Assembly: GCA_046330435.1 (NCBI GenBank) | Contig: JAXLST010000010.1 | Location: 1-64,000 of the forward strand | DNA length: 64,000 bases | Reading direction: 5' to 3' | Source: Ga0077560 sp046330435 | GTDB taxonomy: Bacteria > Actinomycetota > Thermoleophilia > Miltoncostaeales > Miltoncostaeaceae | Part shown: positions 7,591-17,069 of the stretch, piece by piece | How the letters are laid out: the number at the start of each line of letters is the position of its first letter | Numbering within the stretch: the first letter of the stretch is position 1 | Made by a program: the position numbers and the translations under genes | Notes under the pieces: model-generated | The model's input: only the letters and a program-made list of their open reading frames with translations | Databases searched by the model: none | What the model was told of the DNA's origin: nothing

Positions 7591-10351
7591 TCAGCGCTCG
7601 GCGTCGTCCTCGTGCCCCAGCGCCCCGAGCGCGCCGGGCAGGCCGGCCCGGCCCGCGATGCCGAGCTTGCGGTAGGCGCGAGACAGGGTTGCCTCGACGG
7701 TGCGCCGCGTCACGACCATCCGCGCCGCGATCGCCGGGTTGTCGAGCCCCTGCGCCGCCAGGCGTGCCATCCGCAGCTCGCTGGGTGACAGCGCGGTGCT
7801 TCCCGACCCGCTCCAGGTGCGTCCCAGCTCCTCGGCGGCCCGGTCGCGCCAGATGCCGCCGGCATTCTGGGCGAACGCGTCGTGCGCGGTCTGCAAGGCG
7901 GCACGGGCGGCGCCCCGCTGCCGCCGCCGCCGCTGGATGCCGCCGAGCACCAGGTGCGCGCGGCCCAGCTCGATCGGGAAGCCCACGCCGTCGAGTCGGG
8001 CGACGGCCTCCTCGGCGAGCGTCGCCGCTCCGTCCAGATCACCCTCCAGCGAGTGCACGAGGGCGCGGGTGCGCACGCATACGCCGGTGAGCCACGCCCG
8101 TTCGAGATCCCGGCACCGCCGCTCGTACGGGTCGAGCACCTCCCGGGCGGTGGCCGGGTCCCCGCACAGCGCGAGCGCTTCGACGATCTCCGGGACGAAG
8201 AACATGTGCGAGGGGTCGGGGCCCGGGTCGATCCGCGGGTCGTGGATGGCGAGGGCCGGACGCAGCCAGGCCTCCGCCGCCCGGCCATCGCCCGCCGCCA
8301 GCTCGACCCTCCCGAGCAGCCAGCCCAGCCACGGCACCCACCCCCGCAGGCCGTTGGCGGTGGCCGCGTCGAGCGAACGGGTTCCCTCCAGCCGCGCCCC
8401 CACCGCGTCGCCGGCCGCCGACCGGGCCAGCGCGCGGAGCTGCGTCAGCGACGACCGGACCATTGCCGAGCCCATCTCCTCGGCGACCTCGGCGCAGCGA
8501 TCGGCCGATCGCAGCAGGGTGGCCTCGTCGCCCGCCATCGCGGCGAACGTCCCCAGGTACACCGTGAGGTAGGGCAGTTCGCTGACGGCCCCGACCGTGA
8601 CCGAGGTCGCGATCTCGCGGGACAGCACGTCCATCGCGTGCGGCAGATCCCCCGCGAGGCCGCGCATCACGGCGCGCACCACATGCGCCCGCTGGTGGAT
8701 CTTCGCCCGCCGTCCACCGCCGTGCGCCACCGCCCGGGCGAGTCCCCGCTCGTCGATGCCGCCCACGGTGCGCCACGCGGTGACGGCCCGCACCGTGAGC
8801 GCCTCGCGCAGCGGCCCCGCGGGCCCCGCCTCCTCGGCCCGGGCGACGGCTCGATCCGCGTGGGCGAGCACGACCCGGCCCGGATACCCGGCGTGATGGG
8901 CGCTGAACGCGAGGTCCATGTGGACTTCGGCGGCGCCGGCGGGATCCCCCTCGAGGTGCGTGAGCGCCTCCTCGAGCACGGCGATGGCGTCGGTCGGCCG
9001 GCCGCTCCACACCAGCGTCTCGGCCTGGAGCCGCAGGGCGTGCCCAAGCGGCGGCCCCTCCAGCAGATCGAGGACCTCCTCCAGGATGCGCGGCAGCTCG
9101 ATGTGGTGTCCGGCCCCGGCGAGCAGGTCGCACGCCCGGAGCGCCCGGCGGGCGGCGGCGGCGCAGTAGCCCGGGGGCGTGAGGCGCCAGGCCCGTTCGG
9201 CCAGGTCGGCGGCCTCCATCGGCGCACCGCGGTTGGCGGCGAGAACCGCCGCGGCCTCCAGCGCCGCCGCCACCTCGCCATCCGGCCCGTCCGCCGCGAT
9301 CGCGAGGTAGCGGGCGCGCTGCTCCGGGTCGTCCGTGGCCATCGCCAGCTCGGCGTGCGCCCTCCGGCGCTCCTCCGGAGGGCTCAGCGCCAGGACGGCG
9401 GTGCGGTAGAGGGGATGGGCGAACACGACGATGCCGTCCGCCGACAGCCGCACGATCCCCGCGGCCTCCGCGGGGGCGAGCGATGCCTGCGAGCCGGGCA
9501 ATGGGACCCCCCGGCATGCACGCGGCGGTGAGGAGCGCCTCCCGCACCCCGGCGGGCAGGGACGCGAGCCGGCGCGAGACCAGGCTGATGATGTCCCCGG
9601 GGACCGGCGGCGGCGCGTCCGGATCCAGCGGGGCACCGTCGAGCGCGCGGGCCATCTCGATGGCCGCCAGGGGGTTGCCGCGGGCGCCGCGCACGATCCG
9701 CTGCACGGCGTCGTCGGTCGTGCGCGTCGCGGTGCGGTACGCCACCAGGCTGGCGAGGGCCCGGTCGCTGAGCGGGCCCATCAGCACCCGCCGGAGCCGG
9801 GTGGGCGGCACGGCGCGTTCCACGGCACGCGGAGCCGGTCCCTCGCCGATGCGGGCGCCGGCCAGCACGCCCACCGGGCTGTCCTTGGCGCGTCGCACCG
9901 CCAGCTCGACGGCCTGTGCGCTCGCCGGGTCGAGCCAGTGCAGATCGTCGAGCACCAGCAGCAGCGGGGTGCGCCGCGCGAGGTCCGCGAGCAGGGTCGC
10001 CAGGCCTGCGGCCACCGTCTGCCACTCGGAGGCCGTCTCACCGGGATCCATGCGCCGCAGGGCGACCAGCACGGCTCGGCGCTGGGGCGCCGGAAGCCCG
10101 GCCAGCTCCCCGTCCTCGACGTCGGCCAGCAACTCGATGAGGGCGGCGTGCGGCAGCTGGAGCTCCCGCTGCGACGGCCTGCACGACAGCGTGCGGACGC
10201 CACGTGCCGCCGCGTCCGCGGCGATCGCCTCGATGAGGGTCGTCTTGCCGATGCCGGGCTCCCCCTCCAGCAACAGCGCGCACGCACCGTCGCGAAGGTC
10301 GTCCAGGAGCCGCGCGGCGGCGTCCATCTCGGCCTGTCGCTCGAGGATCAT
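7591..10351 (-). pseudogene. large AAA/LuxR-family transcriptional regulator, frameshifted
   Basis: Two overlapping frames together make one ~920-residue LAL-type regulator. The N-terminal frame (ATG at 10351, MILERQAEMDAAARLL) has P-loop EGEPGIGKTTLIEAI and Walker B LLLVLDDLHWLDP. The C-terminal frame continues with TPR-like helices and a LuxR helix-turn-helix (ELRMARLAAQGLDNPAIAAR, RRTVEATLSRAYRKLGI). The frame changes at a run of six C (plus strand 9507-9512). Removing one base joins ACMPG to VPLPGSQASLAPAEAAG in a single frame. Neither half alone has the family architecture, so this is either a sequencing/assembly indel or a recent knock-out. Such proteins are ATP-dependent activators of catabolic or secondary-metabolite genes. 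No clear ribosome site precedes the ATG. Confidence 0.8.
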
Positions 10352-10497
10352 CTCGGGGGTTCTGGGGAGTTCGGGGAGTCGGCCGAGCCATCGGCCGCAG
10401 GAAATATGCGGTTCGCAACCTATCGTGCTCGCCACCCGTCCACGCACGCGATCGTGGGATTCGCCAGCTGATTCGGGTCTTCGATAGCCTGCGCGCC

Positions 10498-11274
10498 GTG
10501 GCCAGGGGCACCCCAGCACTTGCCGCCGCGGTGTGCGCGGCCGTCGCCGGATGCGGCGGCGCCGACGCTCCGCGGCCGCCGGCCGTCGGCGTCACGAACG
10601 GCATCGAGCATCTCCGGGTGGTGCTGTCGACGGGCGGCGTGCGGACGGTCGTCGAGTCGTGGGAGCACCGGCCGGGCGACGGATGCTGGAGCTCGCGTGT
10701 GCGGCGCGCTCCCGCGGAGGCCGGCCTCTCCGACGTCCTGTCGACCGTGGTGCGAGACGCCGACGGCACCCGGCGGCGCATCACGCGGATGGACGGCCCG
10801 CCCGGGGAACAGCCGGGCGAGGTGTGCGCCGGCGGTGGGCCCACGGCGCTCGGGGTGCTCAGGCAGATCGTCGCCACCGCCGGACTGCGGCCCGCGGGCA
10901 CGGCCCGTGTGCGGGGCCGTACCGTGCGGGTGCTCACCGGCCCGCCCGACGCGGTGATCCTGGGGACGGCCGACCCCTCGCGCTCGACGGCGGTCGCGGA
11001 CATCACCGTGATGCCCGCCGGCGCCGTCATGCGCATCCTGTGGGACCCCGTCACGCGCATGCCGGTGCGGATCACCACGCCCCGCGCGGAGATCGTGATC
11101 GACGAGGCCCGCGACCTCCGCCAGGCGATCCCCGCCATGACGCAGGAGTACCTGCTCGCGGAGGAGGTGCCGGCGACGCCGTCGGCGCTGCTGCGGGTGT
11201 TCCAGCCGGACGATGTACGGGCGGCGGCCGCCGCCTCCCGGTCGAGCGCCACCCGGGCGGAGTCCGTCCCATGA
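10498..11274 (+). CDS. secreted lipoprotein of unknown function
   Basis: 258 residues from GTG at 10498. A short signal peptide ends in a lipobox, AAVAGC (Cys19), so the mature protein should be anchored to the outer face of the membrane. The remaining ~235 residues alternate short beta-strand-like segments (EVCAGGGPTALGVL, AVADITVMPAGAVMRILWDP) and resemble no family I can name. Fold resemblance to LolA/LppX-type lipid-binding lipoproteins is conceivable but unproven. It is divergent from the AAA-LuxR regulator with 146 bases between, so common control is possible. Confidence 0.75.
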   Translation: MARGTPALAAAVCAAVAGCGGADAPRPPAVGVTNGIEHLRVVLSTGGVRTVVESWEHRPGDGCWSSRVRRAPAEAGLSDVLSTVVRDADGTRRRITRMDGPPGEQPGEVCAGGGPTALGVLRQIVATAGLRPAGTARVRGRTVRVLTGPPDAVILGTADPSRSTAVADITVMPAGAVMRILWDPVTRMPVRITTPRAEIVIDEARDLRQAIPAMTQEYLLAEEVPATPSALLRVFQPDDVRAAAAASRSSATRAESVP

Positions 11275-11440
11275 GGACGCGCACCGGTCCTGCCGGCGGG
11301 ATCGGGATTTCCGGCCCGGCGAAGCCCCGGTTGCCGCCGCGCCCGGCGTGCGCCGCCACGGCATCCGCGTGAGGACCTCCATGACGCGGGATTCGGACGC
11401 GGCCCGTGCGGGTTCGGCGCCCTGCGGTACGGTCACCGCC

Positions 11441-12085
11441 ATGGACCCCCATCAGGCGCAGATCACCAGCGAGCGCGAGCTCCGCGAACTGCTCGGCCCG
11501 CCGATGGCGCGGGCCGTCACCAAGGACCGTGACCGCCTGCTCGACCTGGACCGCGAGTTCCTGGCGGCGTCGCCCTTCTGCCTCATCGCGACCGCCGATG
11601 CGGAGGGGAACTGCGACGTGTCGCCCAAGGGCGATCCGCCCGGGTTCGCCATGGTGCTCGACGACACGACGATCGCCATCCCGGACCGGCCGGGCAATCG
11701 CCGCGCCGACGGGTTCCTGAACATCCTCGCCAACCCGCGGGTGGGGCTCATCTTCCTCGTGCCCGGCACGGCGGACACCCTGCGCATCAACGGCCGCGCC
11801 AGGCTGGTGCGTGAGGCGCCGTTCCTCGACGAGATGGTCGTGCGCGGCAATCGGCCGGCGCTCGCCCTGGTGGTGGAGGTCGAGCAGGTGTTCCTGCACT
11901 GTCCCAAGGCGTTCATGCGGTCGCGGCTGTGGGACCCGGCCTCGTGGGTTCCCGGTGCCCTGCCGGGAACGGCGGAGATGGTGACGCGCGTCCAGCGGGT
12001 CGAGGAGAGCCTCGAAGAGTTGCGGGAGTACTACGGCCCGGCGTACGACGACCGGTTGTACGGCCCCGGCCCGCCCGTGCCGTAA
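11441..12085 (+). CDS. pyridoxamine 5'-phosphate oxidase-fold FMN-binding protein
   Basis: 214 residues from ATG at 11441 (MDPHQAQITSERELRELLG); in-frame ATGs further upstream exist but lack conserved sequence. The split-barrel core shows FCLIATADAEGNCDVSPKGD, then NRRADGFLNILANPRVGLIF and RINGRARLV, typical of the MSMEG_1061-like PPOX subfamily that binds FMN or related flavins. Members are cytoplasmic, homodimeric and mostly of unknown substrate. The C-terminal WDPASWVPG and EELREYYGPAYDDRL agree with that subfamily. It stands alone between a lipoprotein and the chemotaxis/c-di-GMP gene. Confidence 0.88.
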   Translation: MDPHQAQITSERELRELLGPPMARAVTKDRDRLLDLDREFLAASPFCLIATADAEGNCDVSPKGDPPGFAMVLDDTTIAIPDRPGNRRADGFLNILANPRVGLIFLVPGTADTLRINGRARLVREAPFLDEMVVRGNRPALALVVEVEQVFLHCPKAFMRSRLWDPASWVPGALPGTAEMVTRVQRVEESLEELREYYGPAYDDRLYGPGPPVP

Positions 12086-12194
12086 GGCGCGGAAGCGCAA
12101 TCAGCTGGACGGATGGATTCGTCAGCTTTTTCGCGGCTGAATCCGGCGATATCGTCCCCGGCCGATCCGCTTTTTCCGCGCACGTGTCCAACGG

Positions 12195-15100
12195 ATGGGA
12201 CCGGTGGCAGAGCCCCCCACGCACGTCATCGCGATCGGCGCCTCGGCCGGCGGCCTCGAGGCGCTCGAGCGGTTCTTCGACAACGTCCCGGCGCGGAGCG
12301 GGCTCGCGTTCGTCGTGGTCCAGCACCTGTCCTCGGACCACAAGAGCATGATGGGCGAGCTGCTGTCGCGGCACACCGCCATGCCGGTGCGCACCGCGCA
12401 CGACGGCGCGGCGCCGGAGCCGGACACCGTGTGGCTCATCCCCCCGGGCGCCGACCTGGTGATGGAGGGCGGGGTGCTGCGCCTCCTGGACCGCCGCCCC
12501 AAGCCGGCGCTGCACCTGCCCATCGACACCTTCATGGAGTCCCTGGCGAGTCAGCGCGGGGAGCGCTGCGTGGCCGTCGTGCTTTCGGGCACCGGCAGCG
12601 ACGGCACCCGGGGCCTGCGGGCCGTGAAGGAGGCCGGCGGGTACGTGATCGTGCAGACGCCGTCCAGCGCGCGCTTCGACGGGATGCCCTCGAGCGCGGT
12701 GGCCACGGGGCTCGCCGATCTCATCCTGCCGCCGGAGGAGATGCCGGAGCAGCTCGTGCGCCTCGCCCGCGGCGGGCTGCCGGAGGTGCCGGCCCCCACG
12801 CGGCGGGCGTCGTCCGGGGCCGCGGACACGTACCGGGTCATCTTCGACTTGCTGCGGGCGCACGCCGGCGTGGACTTCAGCCGGTACAAGAGCACCACGG
12901 TCGTTCGGCGCGTGGCACGGCGCATGGCGCTCGGGCGGTTCGAGGACCTGGCGGCGTACTGCGGGCACCTGGCGGAGTCTGCCGCGGAGCGGGAGTCGCT
13001 CTTCAACGAGCTGCTCATCGGCGTGACGCGCTTCTTCCGCGACGACGACCTGTTCGACCGCTTCGGGGCCGAGGTGGTGCGGTCGATGGTGGAGCGCGCC
13101 ACCCCGTCGGGCGGGATCCGGGTGTGGGTGCCGGCGTGTTCTTCCGGTGAGGAGGCGTACACCCTTGCGATCCTCTTCAACGAGGAGATGGAGGCCCAGG
13201 ACCGCCGTCTCGACGTGAAGATCTTCGCGAGCGACATCGACCGGCGCGCCCTCGACGTCGCGGCCCGCGGCCGCTACCACGACAGCGTCGCGGCCGACCT
13301 CACCCCGGCCCGGGCCGCGAAGTATTTCGAGGCCGGCGACGGGACCCTGCAGGTGGTGCCCGCCATCCGGTCGATGGTGCTGTTCGCCCAGCACGACCTC
13401 ACCCGCGACCCGCCGTTCACGCGCCTCGACCTCATCAGCTGCCGCAACCTGCTCATCTACCTGGACGCGGCGGAGCAGCGGCGCCTGCTGCGCACGTTCC
13501 ACTTCGCGCTGCGCGAGGACGGCGGCCTGCTGCTGGGCACCGCGGAGTCCGTGGGCGACCACGGGGCGCTGTGGGAGCGCAGCCGCCGCGGACTGCCGTT
13601 CTTCACGCCCATCGGCGACCGCCTGCCGGCGGCCCTCGACGAGGACATCCCCGTGCGGCCGCGGATGCGTGAGGCCGCGTACGGCGCCTCCCGCGACCCG
13701 GTCGCCTCGGGCCCGGCCCAGCGCGCGGCGGAGGCGCTGCTGTGCGCCGACGGCCCGGCGGCCATGCTGGTGGACGAGAACTTCCGCGTGGTCCACGTGT
13801 TCGGCGACGCCGGCGAGCACCTGCGCGTGCCCGCGGGGGCGCCGGTCCTGAACGTGCTGCAGCTCACGCCGCAACCCCTGTCGGCCGTGCTCGCCAGCGG
13901 CATCCCGCGCGTGATCCGCACCGGGCAGCCCGTCGCGTACCGCGGCGTCCGCGACGGCGGCGGGGGCGACGGCGGCGGACGGGTGCGGATCCTGCCGGTC
14001 CCGGGCTCCACACGGCCGCCCGAGGCGCTCCTGCTGTTCGAGCGGTCGCAGCCCGGCGGCGTGGACCTGCTGCCGGTCGACGGCATCGGGGTGGACCGGG
14101 CCGCCGAGGTGTACCTCGCCGACCTGCAGACCGAGCTGCAGCACGCCAAGGAGGGCAACCAGGCGCTCATGGAGGAGCTGGCGACCTCCAACGAGGAGCT
14201 GCAGGCCGCCAACGAGGAACTGCTGGCCTCCAACGAGGAGCTGCAGGCCACCAACGAGGAGCTCCAGAGCGTCAACGAGGAGCTCCACACCGTCAACACC
14301 GAGTACCAGCACAAGATCGGCCAGCTGGAGGAGCTGTCGGCCGACCTCGACAGCCTGCTGGTGTCCACCGACATCGGCACGCTGTTCCTGGACGAGCAGC
14401 TCTGCATCCGCCGGTTCACGCCGCCGGTCACCGGGCTGCTGCCCCTGTTGGAGCACGACGTCGGGCGCCCCATCGGCCACTTCAGCACCGAGCTCGGCGG
14501 CTCGGGGTTCGTGGAGGACCTCGGCGCCGTGCTGGCGACCGGTGAGCCCCGGGAACGCAGCGTCGAGTTCCACGGCGCGCCACTGCTGCTGCGGATCCTC
14601 CCGTACAGCACCCGCACCATGAGCGGGGTCGTGGTGACCTTCGTGGACGTGTCGGTGGTGCAGCGCGCGTACGAGGTGACCCGGCGCGTCCTCAACTCCA
14701 TCCCCGCGCAGGTCGCGATGATCGGGCCGGACGGGGTCCTGCGGCTCACCAACGCCGCCTGGGACCGGTTCTCGGCGGAGAACGGCGGTGTGGCGGAGCG
14801 GACCTCGGTGGGGTCGAACTACCTCGAGGTGTGCGACGCGGATCCGGCGGCGGCGACCATCGCGGAGGGGATCCGCGGGGTGCTGGCCGGGGAGCTGCTG
14901 TCCTACACCGCGGAGTACCCGTGCCACTCTCCGACGGAGCCGCGGTGGTTCCTCATGGAGTGCAAGCCCACCGAGGACGGCAACGCGGTGATCCTGCACT
15001 TCGACGTGACCAGCCGGAAGCTGGCGGAGCTGCGGCTGAAGGGCCTGGCGACCACCGACCCGCTCACCTCGGTGCTGAACCGCCGGGGCCTGGAGCAGAT

Positions 15101-16325
15101 CCTGAAGGTGGAGATGGACCGGGTGCGGCGCACGGGCGTGCCGCTGGCGGCGCTCATGTTGGACTGCGACGACTTCAAGGCCGTGAACGACCGGCTGGGG
15201 CACGCCGCCGGCGACGCGGTGCTCACGGGCGTCGCCCGGCGCCTGGAGGCCGAGCTGCGCCCCGAGGACACCATCGCCCGGGTCGGCGGGGATGAGTTCC
15301 TGGTGCTGCTGCCGGAGGTGAGCGCCGCGCAGGCGACGGCGATCGCCGAGCGGCTGCGCCTGGCGGTCGCGGCCCAGCCGCTGGCGGTGTCACACGAGGA
15401 CATCACCGTGAGCGTGAGCATGGCCATCGCGATGGCGGACTCGCGTGTGGAGCACGTGGAGGACCTCATGTCGCGCGCGCGGTTCGCCCTGAAGACCAGC
15501 AAGGGCCGGGGCAAGAACCGCATCACGCGCGCGGGCGACGTGGACGAGGACGCGCAGGACGTGTCGGGCCTGCAGCCGGCGCTGCGCCGCCTCATCGACG
15601 ACGACCTCGCCATCTCGGTGGTGGCGCAACCCATCGTGCGGCTTGACGGCGGCGGCGTCTACGGTGTGGAGCTGCTGTCGCGCTGCGCGTTCCTGCCCGC
15701 GCTCATGCCGCAGACGTTCTTCCGGGCGTCCATGGAGGAGGGGCTGCTCACCGCCCTCGACCAGCGCTGCCTCGGACGGTGCATCGACATCTGCCGGGAC
15801 ATCCCGGAAGAGCTGGTGTGCCACATCAACGTGTACCCGTCCACGCTGCTGGCGTTCTCGGTGGAGACCTTCCAGGAGTTCCTCACCGCCGCGGGCGGGC
15901 GCCGCGTGTGCCTGGAGCTGAGCGAGCAGCAGATCCTGGGCGACCCGGTCTACATGCTGGACCACCTCACGGCGCTCCGCCGGGCGGGGGTGAGCGTCGC
16001 GATCGACGACATCGGGTTCGGGCGGACCTCGCTCGAGAGCCTGGTGATCCTGGAGCCCGAGGTCGTGAAGATCGACCGCACGTACGTGCGCGGCATCTCG
16101 GAGGACCCGGCCCGGCTCAACTGGCTGCGGCGCCTCACGCGCACGGCCCGGTCGCTGGACGCCGTGCTCATCGCCGAGGGTGTCGAGAGCGCCGCCGACG
16201 CCGAGTGCCTGAGCGACCTGGCGATCAGCCTCGCCCAGGGGTACCACTACGCCGAGCCGGCCGCCGTCGGGGCGCTCGACATCGCGCCGCCCGGGCTGTC
16301 GAAGCGGTTCGTCAGGGGGACGTAG
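12195..16325 (+). CDS. CheB-CheR-PAS-GGDEF-EAL hybrid signalling protein
   Basis: 1376 residues, combining five modules. CheB methylesterase (residues ~8-190) has the triad Ser17 (GASAGG), His44 and Asp136 (GTGSDGTRG). CheR methyltransferase (~205-470) shows VTRFFRDDDLF, VWVPACSSGEEAYTLA and LISCRNLLIYLD. A coiled coil (~640-715) consists of repeated NEELQA/NEELLA units. PAS-like regions follow (~715-950), then a GGDEF domain with intact ARVGGDEFLVLLP and an EAL-like domain with altered motifs (GVELLSRC, DDIGFGRTS). Cyclase activity is therefore plausible and phosphodiesterase activity less certain. The protein would link receptor methylation to c-di-GMP. The start could also be GTG at 12204. 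It lies 70 bases before an OmpR-type two-component pair. Confidence 0.92.
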   Translation: MGPVAEPPTHVIAIGASAGGLEALERFFDNVPARSGLAFVVVQHLSSDHKSMMGELLSRHTAMPVRTAHDGAAPEPDTVWLIPPGADLVMEGGVLRLLDRRPKPALHLPIDTFMESLASQRGERCVAVVLSGTGSDGTRGLRAVKEAGGYVIVQTPSSARFDGMPSSAVATGLADLILPPEEMPEQLVRLARGGLPEVPAPTRRASSGAADTYRVIFDLLRAHAGVDFSRYKSTTVVRRVARRMALGRFEDLAAYCGHLAESAAERESLFNELLIGVTRFFRDDDLFDRFGAEVVRSMVERATPSGGIRVWVPACSSGEEAYTLAILFNEEMEAQDRRLDVKIFASDIDRRALDVAARGRYHDSVAADLTPARAAKYFEAGDGTLQVVPAIRSMVLFAQHDLTRDPPFTRLDLISCRNLLIYLDAAEQRRLLRTFHFALREDGGLLLGTAESVGDHGALWERSRRGLPFFTPIGDRLPAALDEDIPVRPRMREAAYGASRDPVASGPAQRAAEALLCADGPAAMLVDENFRVVHVFGDAGEHLRVPAGAPVLNVLQLTPQPLSAVLASGIPRVIRTGQPVAYRGVRDGGGGDGGGRVRILPVPGSTRPPEALLLFERSQPGGVDLLPVDGIGVDRAAEVYLADLQTELQHAKEGNQALMEELATSNEELQAANEELLASNEELQATNEELQSVNEELHTVNTEYQHKIGQLEELSADLDSLLVSTDIGTLFLDEQLCIRRFTPPVTGLLPLLEHDVGRPIGHFSTELGGSGFVEDLGAVLATGEPRERSVEFHGAPLLLRILPYSTRTMSGVVVTFVDVSVVQRAYEVTRRVLNSIPAQVAMIGPDGVLRLTNAAWDRFSAENGGVAERTSVGSNYLEVCDADPAAATIAEGIRGVLAGELLSYTAEYPCHSPTEPRWFLMECKPTEDGNAVILHFDVTSRKLAELRLKGLATTDPLTSVLNRRGLEQILKVEMDRVRRTGVPLAALMLDCDDFKAVNDRLGHAAGDAVLTGVARRLEAELRPEDTIARVGGDEFLVLLPEVSAAQATAIAERLRLAVAAQPLAVSHEDITVSVSMAIAMADSRVEHVEDLMSRARFALKTSKGRGKNRITRAGDVDEDAQDVSGLQPALRRLIDDDLAISVVAQPIVRLDGGGVYGVELLSRCAFLPALMPQTFFRASMEEGLLTALDQRCLGRCIDICRDIPEELVCHINVYPSTLLAFSVETFQEFLTAAGGRRVCLELSEQQILGDPVYMLDHLTALRRAGVSVAIDDIGFGRTSLESLVILEPEVVKIDRTYVRGISEDPARLNWLRRLTRTARSLDAVLIAEGVESAADAECLSDLAISLAQGYHYAEPAAVGALDIAPPGLSKRFVRGT

Positions 16326-16397
16326 GAGCACCCCGCCGGGCGGGGGAGCCCGACGCATTCTCAGGGATTCCTCATGCGCGGCGAGCACGCTGGCGTC

Positions 16398-17069
16398 ATG
16401 AGGATCCTCGTGGTGGACGACGACCGCGCGGTCCGGGAGGCGCTGCGGCGTGCCCTGGTGGTGGACGGGCACGAGGTGCGCCTCGCGGAGGACGGCGCGC
16501 AGGCGCTCGCGGCCTGCGCCCCCGGCGCGCATGACTGCGTGGTGCTCGACATCGGCCTGCCCGGGGTGAGCGGCCTGGATGTGTGCCGCACCCTGCGCCG
16601 CGGCGGCCACCGGGTGCCCATCCTCATGCTCACCGCGCGCGACGCCGTGTCGGACCGCATCGAGGGGCTCGACGCCGGGGCGGACGACTACCTGGTGAAG
16701 CCGTTCGACCTGGGGGAGCTGCGGGCGCGCCTGCGGGCGCTGCAGCGCCGGACGGCCGACGACGACCCGGAGAACCCGGGTTTCGAGGAGATCCGCCTGG
16801 ACACCACGCGCCACGGCGTGGTGGTGCGCGAGGAGTTCGTGGAGCTCACCCGCACCGAGTACAGCCTGCTGGAGCTCCTGCTGCGCAACCCGCGCCGCAT
16901 CCTCACCCGCACGACCATCCACGAGCAGGTGTGGGGCTACGACTTCGGGCCCGACTCCAACGGCCTGCGCGTGTACATCGGCTACCTGCGCAAGAAGCTG
17001 GAGTCCGCCGGGGCCCGCAACCTCATCCACACCGTGCGCGGCGTGGGCTACGTGCTGCGCGAGCCATGA
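16398..17069 (+). CDS. OmpR/MprA-type response regulator
   Basis: 223 residues from ATG at 16398. The receiver domain (1-120) has the acidic pair D7-D8, the phospho-acceptor Asp51 (VVLDIGLPG) and the Lys of DDYLVKPFDLGEL. Residues ~130-223 form a winged helix-turn-helix (ELTRTEYSLLELLLRNPRRI, YIGYLRKKLES, HTVRGVGYVLR). It overlaps the histidine kinase start by four bases (ATGA), so the pair is translationally coupled. The layout matches MprAB-type envelope-stress systems of actinobacteria, but the signal and targets are not shown by sequence. Confidence 0.95.
   Translation: MRILVVDDDRAVREALRRALVVDGHEVRLAEDGAQALAACAPGAHDCVVLDIGLPGVSGLDVCRTLRRGGHRVPILMLTARDAVSDRIEGLDAGADDYLVKPFDLGELRARLRALQRRTADDDPENPGFEEIRLDTTRHGVVVREEFVELTRTEYSLLELLLRNPRRILTRTTIHEQVWGYDFGPDSNGLRVYIGYLRKKLESAGARNLIHTVRGVGYVLREP

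Noticed and set aside
7252..7788. 178-codon open frame on the plus strand
   Set aside because: No ribosome site, low-complexity Arg/Gly/Pro composition, and its second half is antisense to the LuxR domain.
11913..15203. 1096-codon minus-strand frame
   Set aside because: Antisense shadow of the CheB-CheR-GGDEF protein; no start context or domain.
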